From contig NZ_JBEGIK010000001.1 in the NCBI RefSeq assembly GCF_040675855.1, forward strand, positions 2,046,001 through 2,110,000: DNA of 64,000 nucleotides. Reading direction: 5' to 3'. Shown piece by piece: positions 1 to 7,461 of this stretch (position 1 is the first letter of the stretch; each line of letters begins with the position of its first letter). Source of the DNA: Microbacterium sp. LWH3-1.2 (lineage in GTDB: Bacteria; Actinomycetota; Actinomycetes; Actinomycetales; Microbacteriaceae). The position numbers and the translations under genes are program-made. The notes beneath the pieces were generated by a model. That model saw only the letters and a program-made list of their open reading frames with translations, ran no database searches and was not told the origin of the DNA.

Positions 1-369
1 GCGGACGATCCGGGCCATGAGCCGCGGCGATGGTCGCGTGAACTCGAGGCTCTCGAGTGTCTTGAGCAGCTCGTACGGGTCGCCCGGGTGCACACCGCGG
101 ATGTCGAGATCGCCGGCGATGTAGGCGCGCGCGAGCCCGAGATCGCCAAACCCGGTGACGAGGTAAGTCGTGCCGCGGGGTGTCTTCAGGTCAAGGGCGA
201 AGGGCGCATCGGGAGGGCCGGCGGTGCTGCCGTCATACGCGGTGAAGCGCAGCGGCAGCCTGCCCGCCGTGAATATCTCGAGCACCTCGGCAAGCGTGAA
301 TTTCCCGGACGCCGTGCCGGCCGCGTCGCCATCGGCCGAGGCATCCGTCCGTTCCTTGGGTGTGGTCAT
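1..369 (-). CDS. cyclopropane-fatty-acyl-phospholipid synthase family methyltransferase, N-terminal part (cut by window edge)
   Basis: The 123 codons visible encode the N-terminal domain of an SAM-dependent fatty-acid methyltransferase of the Cfa/UfaA1/BfaB type. The recognisable pattern is a lipid-binding region with RLPLRFTAYDGS followed by GDLGLARAYIAGDLDI, the usual stretch ahead of the SAM-binding fold. The SAM motif and active site lie outside the window. Its ATG overlaps the stop of the upstream FAD oxidoreductase (ATGA), so the two are translationally coupled. That pairing is known in actinobacteria for making 10-methyl branched fatty acids (methylation of an oleoyl chain, then reduction by the flavoprotein). 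The specific product is inferred from the pairing; plain cyclopropanation is the alternative. Confidence 0.8.
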   Translation of the reverse strand, partial: MTTPKERTDASADGDAAGTASGKFTLAEVLEIFTAGRLPLRFTAYDGSTAGPPDAPFALDLKTPRGTTYLVTGFGDLGLARAYIAGDLDIRGVHPGDPYELLKTLESLEFTRPSPRLMARIVR

Positions 370-1745
370 CGTCGTTCCACGGCCTTCTGATAGAGGTCGA
401 GCAGTCGCCCGCCGGGGTCGTACCGCCTTTTCGCCGCTCGATAGTCGGCCCCGCCGTAGAACGAGTCGAAGTCCTCCCGCGAATAGTACGCGTCGGAGTA
501 CAGCGATTTGTGCCCGTCCAGCTCGCGCACCTTCTGCTCGATCAGCCGGTTCGTCTCGCCTTCGATCGCCCCGACCGGCACGGTGGACCAGAAGCCGACG
601 TTGACGTACGTCGCGGATGGATGCAGCGGGTAGAGCGGCCACGCGTCATGGTCGCGCAATCGCAGCGGACAGAGCCAGATGGGTGTGATCGGCACGTTCC
701 GGAGGAACCAGTCGACGAATTCGTCGCATCGGGCGATCGGCACTTCGATGTCCTGGATCACGCGCTCGCGCGCGGGGCGCCCGCGCATCCTCTCCAGACG
801 ATCGCCGATGTCGAATCGGCGTTCCAGCCGCATGAGCCTGCTGTACGTGGCGCTGCGGAGGTAGCGTCGGGGCCACAGGCGGCGGACGAGGGGATGCTGC
901 GCCCCGAACGCTGCCGAGCACCAGAACCAGTCGGTGTCCCACCGCCAGAGGTAGTCGTGGGTGGTGAGCCGGTCGGCTTTCCCGGCGTCGTCGTGCTGGA
1001 TGGACCGGTAGTAGATGTGTCGACCCGTGTAGTCGCTGACCAGGCCGGGCGCGGAGCTCTGGGTCCCGACGCACAGGTAGCTCTCGTCGGCGCTGAACAC
1101 CACGCCGTCGAGATAGTCCACCGGCACGTCGTCCAGGCGACGCGACGCGACGATACGGTCCATCGCCGCCATCAGATCGGCGATCGTGTGAAAGCGCACG
1201 TGCCGGAGAGTCACGAACGGCTGGACCGTCTCGAGTTCGATGCGCAGACGCACCGCGTAGCCGAGAGTGCCGTAGGAATTGGGGAACGCCCGGTACAGGT
1301 CGGCGTGCTTGCTCGCGGATGCCGTGATCACCTCGCCCGCGCCGGTGAGGATGTCCATCTCGACCACCGATTCATGCGGCAGCCCGCTTCGGAACGACGT
1401 CGACTCGATGCCCAGGCCCGTGACCGCGCCGCCGACCGTGATTGTCTTCAGTTGCGGCACGACGAGGGGTGCAAGCCCGTGCGGCAGAGTCGCGGCGAAG
1501 AGATGCTCGTAGGTGCACATGCCCGCGACGTCCGCCGTGCGACCCTCAGGATCGACGCGGATGACTCCCGTCAACCCCGACGTGTCGAGGCCGCGGGCGG
1601 CAGTTTCCGCGCGCGAGCGGAACAGGTTCGAGGTGCGCTTGGCGAGCCGGACCTGCGCGTCCGGCGGCAGCGCCCAGTAACTCTCGAGCAGCCGCCGCAC
1701 GCCGGCGGCGTGCGCGGTGCGGGCGTCGGTCGCGGATGCGGACAC
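366..1745 (-). CDS. FAD-binding oxidoreductase (BfaA/TmsA-like partner of the fatty-acid methyltransferase)
   Basis: A 459-residue flavoprotein of the FAD_binding_4 (PCMH/VAO-type) family. The FAD-binding domain covers roughly residues 55-170, with the glycine-rich VGGAVTGLGIES stretch near residue 105, and the C-terminus has the common YDPGGRLLDLYQKAV ending. Distant relatives include delta-24 sterol reductase. Its 4-bp overlap with the downstream methyltransferase suggests that it reduces the 10-methylene intermediate to a 10-methyl acyl chain in the membrane; this role comes from known actinobacterial pairs and is not visible in the protein itself. The GTG start is supported by a -10-like TAGCGT hexamer ending exactly six bases upstream (positions 1752-1757), so the mRNA may be leaderless. 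Confidence 0.85.
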   Translation of the reverse strand: MSASATDARTAHAAGVRRLLESYWALPPDAQVRLAKRTSNLFRSRAETAARGLDTSGLTGVIRVDPEGRTADVAGMCTYEHLFAATLPHGLAPLVVPQLKTITVGGAVTGLGIESTSFRSGLPHESVVEMDILTGAGEVITASASKHADLYRAFPNSYGTLGYAVRLRIELETVQPFVTLRHVRFHTIADLMAAMDRIVASRRLDDVPVDYLDGVVFSADESYLCVGTQSSAPGLVSDYTGRHIYYRSIQHDDAGKADRLTTHDYLWRWDTDWFWCSAAFGAQHPLVRRLWPRRYLRSATYSRLMRLERRFDIGDRLERMRGRPARERVIQDIEVPIARCDEFVDWFLRNVPITPIWLCPLRLRDHDAWPLYPLHPSATYVNVGFWSTVPVGAIEGETNRLIEQKVRELDGHKSLYSDAYYSREDFDSFYGGADYRAAKRRYDPGGRLLDLYQKAVERR

Positions 1746-1958
1746 GACCCCACGCTAGTCCGCGGCGGGGTTCGGGTGAAGGATCCCGCTCCCTGCCGGT
1801 CTGGGGACGTTTCACAGCCAGCGCCGCACTCATGTCGAATTTCACCGAGTGGGCAAGTGTGGGCCCGAAGCACGACGTTGCGTGCACCAGGGGGTCCCGC
1901 AACGAGACATCCCGCGAGCGTTGGCCGATGGGCGCGTGCTGATGTCAGATTGGACGCG

Positions 1959-2135
1959 ATGAGCAATCCCGAGGGCCGCCGTGCCTGGCGCGCTCGAACG
2001 GGGGCGAAACCGAGGCGGCTCGACGTTGTGTGGGACTTCGTTGGCTGGTTCTCGCTCTTTGTGTGTGTGGCGATGGTCTTCGCGGGCGAGGTCGGTGCAC
2101 CGCACATAAGTAATGGTCGAGGCCGCCCTGGCTAA
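1959..2135 (+). CDS. possible small single-span membrane protein (58 aa)
   Basis: The 442-base gap between the divergent flavoprotein and lipoprotein genes holds no recognised gene. It contains one plausible short ORF: a basic N-terminus of about 20 residues, then a hydrophobic span DFVGWFSLFVCVAMVFAG, then a short tail. There is no Shine-Dalgarno sequence, but a CAGATT hexamer lies seven bases before the ATG, close to the leaderless arrangement seen elsewhere in the window. No homologue is recognised. It could equally be a chance ORF in a lower-GC intergenic region. Confidence 0.25.
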   Translation: MSNPEGRRAWRARTGAKPRRLDVVWDFVGWFSLFVCVAMVFAGEVGAPHISNGRGRPG

Positions 2136-2187
2136 CGGCCGAAGCCTTCGCAGTCACGGGCTTACCCGCTCGCCATTCTCCGCGACG

Positions 2188-3060
2188 TCACTCGGTGGGG
2201 ACCGCACCGAACGTTCCGTTGGTGTACGAAGTGCCATCGGTTCCGGTAGATGCGAGCACGTACGACAGCGCGTAGCCATCGAGGTCGGCGGTCGCAAGAC
2301 GCGGGTCGCGCAGTCGGCTGTCGAGCTGAACGACCTCTTCGGGGGTGAGGCGCGCGACATAGAGGGTCGGGAACTGGAGACCAGCAGTCGGCGCTTCGAG
2401 AAGGACTTCTGCCGTGGGATAGTCGCGGGCGATGTCGACGATCTCGTGAATTGCCTCGTTCGAGGTGCGGTCCGGTACGTGCACGATTCGCAGCTGCTCG
2501 TCCAGGGACAACAACGTGTAGGTTCCTCCCGCGTCGAACAATGGCGTGGCCGATACTGCGTCAAACACTGGGTCGAACTGGTCGAGGCTGGCAACGGTGA
2601 CAGAGGGCCAGCCGTCGACGACGTTGATACCGAGGGTGCCTGGTACTGCCGCGACAGTCAGTATGTCGCGGAGGCGGTGTTCGACCTCGGCCGAGTCGCC
2701 GGGATACACCGGGAGCCGCCATCGAGGCGGGTTGGAGACTTCGGGGTCGAGTGGTGTGATGTCGACCGCGGCACGCTCAAGGACCGCGCCCGCGTCGAGC
2801 GATGCCGCGGCTGCTAGCTCAGAGAGCCGACCCGCGAGCTCGAGAGTCTCCCGCTCCGTCGCAGCCTCCGCGACGGTCACCACGATGCCGTCCGAGATGT
2901 TCGCGCACAATGCCACCGCGGTATCTGCGCACAGCGCCTCAAGGTTCGAGGTGGCAGACGGCGAAGGCGCAGCCGCGGTGGGAGAAGTGCAACCCGCGAG
3001 CCCGAGCGCACACGCGTAAACCAACCCCACGACAACGACCCGCCGAACATCGATCCTCAT
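2188..3060 (-). CDS. putative lipoprotein of unknown function
   Basis: A 290-residue protein with a clear lipoprotein signal: RR near the start, a hydrophobic run and lipobox LAGCTSP, then a Ser/Pro/Ala linker. It should therefore be exported and anchored to the outer face of the membrane. The rest is acidic and mixed alpha/beta with no motif I recognise. The ATG at 3060 is chosen over upstream starts because the signal peptide begins there and GAGG lies eight bases upstream. A TATCCT hexamer at 3115-3120 is a candidate -10. Base composition is lower in GC than the flanking metabolic genes, and no neighbour suggests a role. Positions 3061-3310 upstream hold no gene. Confidence 0.6.
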   Translation of the reverse strand: MRIDVRRVVVVGLVYACALGLAGCTSPTAAAPSPSATSNLEALCADTAVALCANISDGIVVTVAEAATERETLELAGRLSELAAAASLDAGAVLERAAVDITPLDPEVSNPPRWRLPVYPGDSAEVEHRLRDILTVAAVPGTLGINVVDGWPSVTVASLDQFDPVFDAVSATPLFDAGGTYTLLSLDEQLRIVHVPDRTSNEAIHEIVDIARDYPTAEVLLEAPTAGLQFPTLYVARLTPEEVVQLDSRLRDPRLATADLDGYALSYVLASTGTDGTSYTNGTFGAVPTE

Positions 3061-3310
3061 CTGTCCATCCTCGGGCACCATGCACGCCGGCTGACGGCAA
3101 AGCGCGCAGGTTGGAGGATACGCAGCCGAGCGTAGCGGGGTCGCTGAACGCGCGGGCAGAGGCGTAGCCAGCGTGCGCGCGCACCCACGCACCCACCTCC
3201 GGGACCGCAGAGCTCTCCCCGCTCGATGGACTCCACCACACCGATGCCAACGAGGGTTTCTGCGGTCGCGGCTGTGGGGTCGACTCGCGGTTTCTGACAT
3301 GCCTACGCCG

Positions 3311-4258
3311 CTAGACCGCCGGCGCGGGGATGCCCGTTCGCAGGTGGCGTGCGGTGAGTACGAGATCGAGCACGCAGAGTCCGGCGACGAGGAGGAGGCA
3401 TCCCTTGGCCACTAGATCGGCGTAGGGCTGTACGAAGATCGGACCGGCTGCGATCCACCAGAGGATGAGGGCGATCCAGAGCGCGCTGCCGATGATGGCG
3501 AGCAGCCGGGTGGTGCGTGTCCAGCGTCCGGCGACGAGCACGGCGATCATGCTGGCGAAGGTGGCCGCCCAGAGCACGAGTGCCCAGGGGGCCCTGTTGG
3601 TCAGGAAGTCCTCGTTGATCGCGAACGCGTCGAGTAGTGGCTGCGGTAGTCCCGGCCACCAGGTGGCGAGGTTGATCGCGGCCACGAGGGCTGCGATGCC
3701 CACGAGGCCGCCTGCGATCGCGAGCACGTAGAGGGGGCGGCGGATGCTGTCGCGGTCGAGCTTGGCGGCCGCTTGGGGTGTCCAGTCTGTGCCGTCGCCG
3801 CTGCGCCGCGCGGCGATCAGTGCCGCGATGATGCTCAGCGAGATGAGCAGGCCGGGCCACCAGAACGCGCCGAGCCCTGCGGACAGCCACCAGGCGCCCA
3901 GCCGGCTGAGCCAGTCGTCACCGGCGCCGGTCGGTGCGGCGGTGTACGTCGCGGTGAGGGTGATCGCCCATTGGATGGCCACGCCGGCCAGCGAGATCCA
4001 GGCGAACCGGGGCGCGTCCGCCGGCCGGATGATCGTGAACCCGGCCGACCGGTAACGGTCGGCAACATCGGCGGGCCGACCGAGGTCGGCGAGCAGCTCG
4101 AGCGTCATGGTGGTGTCGGGTTCGTTGTCGCCGGCGCGGCCGCGCAGTTCCTCGGTGAGTAGCGAGCGCAGTTCGAACCCGACGTCGGCGCGCTGCTTCC
4201 TTGGCAGCTGGCGTACGACTTCGGCGACGTAGGACTCGACGAGCGCATCCGGGTTCAT
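3311..4258 (-). CDS. HAAS-domain (DUF1700-like) integral membrane protein
   Basis: A 315-residue protein. The first 75 residues form the helical HAAS-type domain typical of proteins encoded with PadR regulators, with RQLPRKQRADVGFELRSLL near residue 16 and LADLGRPADVADRYR near residue 58. About six hydrophobic segments follow from residue 85 to the end. The gene overlaps the upstream PadR gene by four bases (ATGA), so it is almost certainly the PadR target or partner. Such pairs are usually autoregulated membrane-stress or drug-response modules. The molecular function of the membrane part is unknown. Confidence 0.75.
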   Translation of the reverse strand: MNPDALVESYVAEVVRQLPRKQRADVGFELRSLLTEELRGRAGDNEPDTTMTLELLADLGRPADVADRYRSAGFTIIRPADAPRFAWISLAGVAIQWAITLTATYTAAPTGAGDDWLSRLGAWWLSAGLGAFWWPGLLISLSIIAALIAARRSGDGTDWTPQAAAKLDRDSIRRPLYVLAIAGGLVGIAALVAAINLATWWPGLPQPLLDAFAINEDFLTNRAPWALVLWAATFASMIAVLVAGRWTRTTRLLAIIGSALWIALILWWIAAGPIFVQPYADLVAKGCLLLVAGLCVLDLVLTARHLRTGIPAPAV

Positions 4259-4587
4259 CGCTTTTCTCCTTCCAGGAGATGGGACAGCACGGTCGCGAGA
4301 GAGGCCCACGATGCGGACAGCTCTCGGTACAGTTCGGCACCTTCGGCGCTGAGCGAGTAGTACCGGCGTGGCGGGCCGTTCTCGCCCAGCCACCGGGAGG
4401 CGAGGAGGCCTTGTGTTTCGAGCCGTCGCAGCAGGGGGTACAGCGTGCCTTCTTCGATCGGCATGCCGCGCTCCTGGAGCGCCTGCCGCAGCGAGTAGCC
4501 GTACTGCTCCTCGCGTAACTGCGACAGCACAGCGAGCACGAGGACGCCCTTTCGGAGGTCCTGTTCGTGCTTCGCGACGTCTACCAT
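4255..4587 (-). CDS. PadR family transcriptional regulator
   Basis: A 110-residue winged-helix repressor. The N-terminal HTH contains LRKGVLVLAVLSQL, YGYSLRQAL and EEGTLYPLLRRLETQGLL, which is the classic PadR signature. The wing carries GPPRRYYSLSAEG, and a short C-terminal dimerisation helix follows. It lacks the long C-terminal domain of larger PadRs (subfamily 2 type). The start at 4587 is preferred over the upstream in-frame MCR because it gives the family's usual length. It is cotranscribed with the overlapping HAAS membrane protein and likely binds the repeated sequence just upstream of its own start. Confidence 0.9.
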   Translation of the reverse strand: MVDVAKHEQDLRKGVLVLAVLSQLREEQYGYSLRQALQERGMPIEEGTLYPLLRRLETQGLLASRWLGENGPPRRYYSLSAEGAELYRELSASWASLATVLSHLLEGEKR

Positions 4588-4591
4588 GCGA

Positions 4592-4617
4592 CACACAGTA
4601 CATAGAGTCACACAGTA
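4592..4617 (-). promoter_or_regulatory. candidate PadR operator/promoter: two direct repeats
   Basis: Read on the minus strand, TACTGTGTG occurs twice with a 17-base period, at 4617-4609 and 4600-4592. CTATGT, a possible -10, lies between them, and the second copy ends four bases before the PadR start. Direct repeats over the promoter of a PadR gene fit autorepression. The binding itself is inferred. Confidence 0.4.
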
Positions 4618-4738
4618 GTTCAAGCAGCGGTTCGCGCGATCGACTCTGCGTGGGCAGGCGATCGCGGCTGCGATGTGTCGCAAGGCGGTCCCTCTCCGCA
4701 CTCGACGGGGCCATTCATTCGCGTCGTACGCTGACTCT

Positions 4739-5107
4739 GTGACTGACCCCGACCGCCAGCGAGATGGGGATGAGCTGCACTTGCTCGCTGGCGTCTCCGC
4801 GTCGCTGATCGAGGGCGATTGGGAATGGCCCCTGCACGGACTGCGGCATCCTCCAACCGCAAGTACCAGCGGTTGGTATGTCTGGACGGGCAAGCTCTCG
4901 AGTGACGACGATTTCTTCAGGCCGTGGCACTTGAGCCATCTCATCGATCAGGAGCCCTCGCTTCTGCGAGTTCTCGAGATGGCTCCCGGGACGAGGTTTG
5001 TGATCGCCCCGGGCTACGCGGACGTTTGGCACGATCCCGCTCTGCTCGAAGTGGAGTGGACGCCGGTTGGCCCGCAGATCGGTCCCTCATCGCGCTCGCG
5101 CGCTTGA
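4739..5107 (+). CDS. putative immunity-like protein (Imm33-like fold, uncertain)
   Basis: A 122-residue soluble acidic protein. Its conserved-looking core is GWYVWTGKLSSDDDFFRPWH followed by LAPGTRF-like and IAPGYADVW segments, a pattern I associate with Imm33-like immunity proteins of polymorphic toxin systems; the family assignment is uncertain. GTG at 4739 is chosen because TACGCT ends six bases upstream (4727-4732), the leaderless arrangement seen repeatedly here. No toxin gene is adjacent. It sits in the lower-GC stretch beside the integrase remnant, so it may be an orphan immunity gene left from a mobile island. Confidence 0.5.
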   Translation: MTDPDRQRDGDELHLLAGVSASLIEGDWEWPLHGLRHPPTASTSGWYVWTGKLSSDDDFFRPWHLSHLIDQEPSLLRVLEMAPGTRFVIAPGYADVWHDPALLEVEWTPVGPQIGPSSRSRA

Positions 5108-5265
5108 CCGGCTGCGAACGTGCGCCCGGGGTGCCTCACAGCGCTTATGCGGATCGCGCTCGCGCCACTCGCGTGATCGGCAGCTGCACGCCGGCGCAGT
5201 TCATGTCTCTCGAGTCCGGCCGGCATGAGTCCATCATCCCTCTGCTGGCGACATCGACCGGCGGC

Positions 5266-5428
5266 CGTTGACCGTCGCGCATGATTCGACACTGGCAGCG
5301 ATGACGCTCGATGTGTACCGGACCTCTTCGACGCCGACCTGGATGCCGTGGCAGCCGCTCTCGATCAGGCGAAGCGCGTCACGAATATTGTCAACGTGTT
5401 GTCACGAGAAAGGGGCCGCGAGGGCTGA
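5266..5428 (+). pseudogene. C-terminal remnant of a tyrosine site-specific integrase, frameshifted
   Basis: Read with one frame change, the DNA gives AHDSTLAAMTLDVYR followed by DLFDADLDAVAAALDQAKR and a TGA stop at 5426-5428. This matches the usual C-terminus of actinobacterial phage and island integrases (MTLDVYADLFDDDLDAV...), including the catalytic tyrosine region. The two halves are joined by a one-base deletion near 5319, and nothing recognisable of the catalytic domain remains upstream in 5108-5265. It ends 26 bases from the 3' end of tRNA-Arg, the classic position for an integrase next to its attachment site. The functional gene is lost. Confidence 0.65.
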
Positions 5429-5445
5429 ATGCCCCGCGACCCCTT
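5410..5445 (-). terminator. hairpin downstream of tRNA-Arg
   Basis: An imperfect inverted repeat AAGGGGCCGCG / CCGCGACCCCTT directly follows the tRNA on the minus strand, with a short T-containing tail. It overlaps the end of the integrase remnant. Confidence 0.55.
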
Positions 5446-5453
5446 GTCCCGAC

Positions 5454-5529
5454 TGGTGCCCCCGACAGGAATCGAACCTGCGACCTTTGGTACCGGAAAC
5501 CAACGCTCTATCCCCTGAGCTACGGAGGC
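5454..5529 (-). tRNA. tRNA-Arg (anticodon CCG)
   Basis: A full cloverleaf can be drawn by eye: a 7-bp acceptor stem (GCCTCCG / CGGGGGC), a D arm with GCTC/GAGC, an anticodon stem TTGGT/ACCAA with loop TTCCGGT giving anticodon CCG, and a T arm GCAGG-TTCGAAT-CCTGT. Discriminator A is followed by an encoded CCA at 5456-5454. It decodes CGG arginine codons. The 3' end faces the integrase remnant, so it likely served as an attachment site. Confidence 0.95.
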
Positions 5530-5573
5530 GTGCCGATCGAGACTACCACCCGGGCGGCGTCGGCCCCGCCACC

Positions 5574-6398
5574 TCAGGGAGCGCGGGGAGTGTCGTCGAG
5601 GGGCGCGTCCGCGACGATCGCGGGCTGCTGCTCCATGCGCTCGATCGCTGTCGCGACGCGGTCGGCGAGGTACGCGTGGCCGTCGGTCGAGGGGTGGTCG
5701 CGCCCGATGGGACCGGTGTCGATGACCTCCGGGTAGTTGGCGTCGGTGATCCAGTCCTCCGCGATGGGGGAGATGTACCACCAGCCGCGCGCGCCGGCGA
5801 GCTCGCTGAGATCGGCGTCGATCCTCCGGGTCGCGTCCTCCACGGGCAGAACCTGCGGCGACGGGCCGAGGATCACGATCTCGGCGTCGGGATAGCGGGC
5901 CTCGAGGGCGTCCCACGCGGCGGTGACGGCATCCCGATATCCGCTCGGATAGAGCCTGCGGTCGTTGATGGAACCTTCGACGATGATGAGGTCGGGGTCG
6001 AGCGCCGGGTCCAGTACGTCGATGCGCTCGCCGTACGCCGGCCCGTCAAGGCCTGGCTTGAGGTAGCCGCTGCCGCGCACGCCGTTCACGATGGTCTCGA
6101 CGCCGAGCTCGTCGGCGAGCAGGTACGCGAAGCCGAGCGTCGGCACGGTCGCCGCCGAGCCGTAGACCCACGAGTCGCCGAACACCAGCACGCGTGCGCC
6201 CTCGTCGAGCACCAGGGGAGCGGGAGGAACGGATGCTGCGACCGCGACGTCACCCTCGGCCGCCGCCGCAGGAGCCACCGGTTCGGGTGCGCCCCAGGGT
6301 CGCAGGAAGGCCACCGCGCACACTGCGGCGACGGCCAGGGCTGCGCCCATCAGGGGGAGCCAGAGCCGCCGAGCTCGGGTGCGGCCGGGCGCGTGCAT
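5574..6398 (-). CDS. membrane-anchored or secreted SGNH/GDSL hydrolase
   Basis: A 274-residue protein with a basic N-terminus, one hydrophobic segment (about residues 10-28) and a Pro/Ala linker. The SGNH hydrolase fold then begins with block I VLVFGDSWVYGS near residue 62 (catalytic Ser in GDSW). An Asn-containing block SINDRRLYP and the terminal STDGHAYLADR block supply the Asp and His. It probably de-esterifies a cell-surface glycan or lipid outside the membrane; the substrate is unknown. The ATG at 6398 is favoured over 6416 because TACCCT lies exactly six bases upstream (6405-6410 on the plus strand). Confidence 0.8.
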   Translation of the reverse strand: MHAPGRTRARRLWLPLMGAALAVAAVCAVAFLRPWGAPEPVAPAAAAEGDVAVAASVPPAPLVLDEGARVLVFGDSWVYGSAATVPTLGFAYLLADELGVETIVNGVRGSGYLKPGLDGPAYGERIDVLDPALDPDLIIVEGSINDRRLYPSGYRDAVTAAWDALEARYPDAEIVILGPSPQVLPVEDATRRIDADLSELAGARGWWYISPIAEDWITDANYPEVIDTGPIGRDHPSTDGHAYLADRVATAIERMEQQPAIVADAPLDDTPRAP

Positions 6399-6559
6399 GT
6401 GAAGAGGGTAAGTCATGCCCTGATGCGGGCCGCGCACGGGCGGTGAGCTGGGGAAAAGTGGGAGTCGATCCTGAGGGTGGGAACCGCTTGCTGAGCAATC
6501 CCGGGAAGAGGCTGTCAACCCCGTGCGATCGAGTCCGCGCGGCATGCGAGGATACTTCG

Positions 6560-7414
6560 GTGCAACGCGTCGTGACCGCTGAGATGGACCTCGAACTGGG
6601 GGCATCCGTCGACCTCATCTTCCAGATCGCAGCCGCCCAGGCGGTGCCGATCTCGAGTGAGCAGCTGACGTTCACACAGGGTGATCGCGTGTACACGCCG
6701 ACGGAGATCGTCGACCAGTCCGGCAGCCGTCTGCACCGCCTCACGGGCGAGCCCGGCCACCTCGAGATACGCTACGAGGCGACGGTCGACGGGCAGGCTG
6801 CGAGCAACCGCACGAGCGACCTCGAGGCCATCACCTACCTTCGTCCGAGCCGCTATGCGCAGTCCGACGAGGTGTTCCAGCAGGCCCGTCGCCAGTTCAA
6901 AGGGCTGTCGGGCCACGACCTGATCGCGGCCGTCTCGGAGTTCGTCTCCACGAGCACCACGTACACCCCCGGCCTCAGCCAGGGCACCGACAGCGCGGTC
7001 ACGACGCTGATGACCGGTCAGGGCGTCTGCCGTGACTACGCACATGTCGTCATCGCGCTCCTGCGCGCGATGGACATGCCGGCCCGTTACGCCGCGTGCT
7101 TCGCGCCGGGGCTGCGCCCGATGGACTTCCACGCCGTCGCCGAGGCGTACCTCGACGGCGCCTGGTACGTCATCGACGCGACGCGCCTCGCGAACCGAAG
7201 CTCGCTCGTGCGCATCGCGACGGGTCGGGATGCGGCGGACTGCGCGTTCCTCAGTTACCACGGCGGCTACGTGGGACTCAAGCGCCTGCGCGTCGACGCC
7301 TGGGTGGTCCCCGAGGCCGCGACCCTGGACGGCCTCGACACGCTGCCCGAGGCGCTGCCGCAGACGTCCGATCCCGCCGCCGACGACTTCGGCGCCCTGG
7401 TGCAGATCTCCTGA
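6560..7414 (+). CDS. transglutaminase-like domain protein
   Basis: A 284-residue cytoplasmic protein without a signal peptide. An N-terminal beta domain (about residues 1-95) precedes a transglutaminase/protease-like core. The Cys is in GQGVCRDYAHV near residue 155, the His in DFHAVAEAYLDG near residue 193 and the Asp in YVIDATR. This is the bacterial transglutaminase-like family often annotated as a cysteine protease; the substrate is unknown. The GTG at 6560 follows a GAGGAT hexamer with a six-base spacing. It is divergent from the SGNH hydrolase and upstream of argS. Confidence 0.85.
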   Translation: MQRVVTAEMDLELGASVDLIFQIAAAQAVPISSEQLTFTQGDRVYTPTEIVDQSGSRLHRLTGEPGHLEIRYEATVDGQAASNRTSDLEAITYLRPSRYAQSDEVFQQARRQFKGLSGHDLIAAVSEFVSTSTTYTPGLSQGTDSAVTTLMTGQGVCRDYAHVVIALLRAMDMPARYAACFAPGLRPMDFHAVAEAYLDGAWYVIDATRLANRSSLVRIATGRDAADCAFLSYHGGYVGLKRLRVDAWVVPEAATLDGLDTLPEALPQTSDPAADDFGALVQIS

Positions 7415-7461
7415 GCCCGGGCACGGGGCCGAGCAGGCGGCGCCCGTAGACTTGACGGGCT

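Noticed and set aside
360..2135. 591-codon plus-strand frame overlapping the flavoprotein gene
   Set aside because: A shadow over most of its length; only its last 58 codons, which lie outside the flavoprotein, were kept as a low-confidence small ORF.
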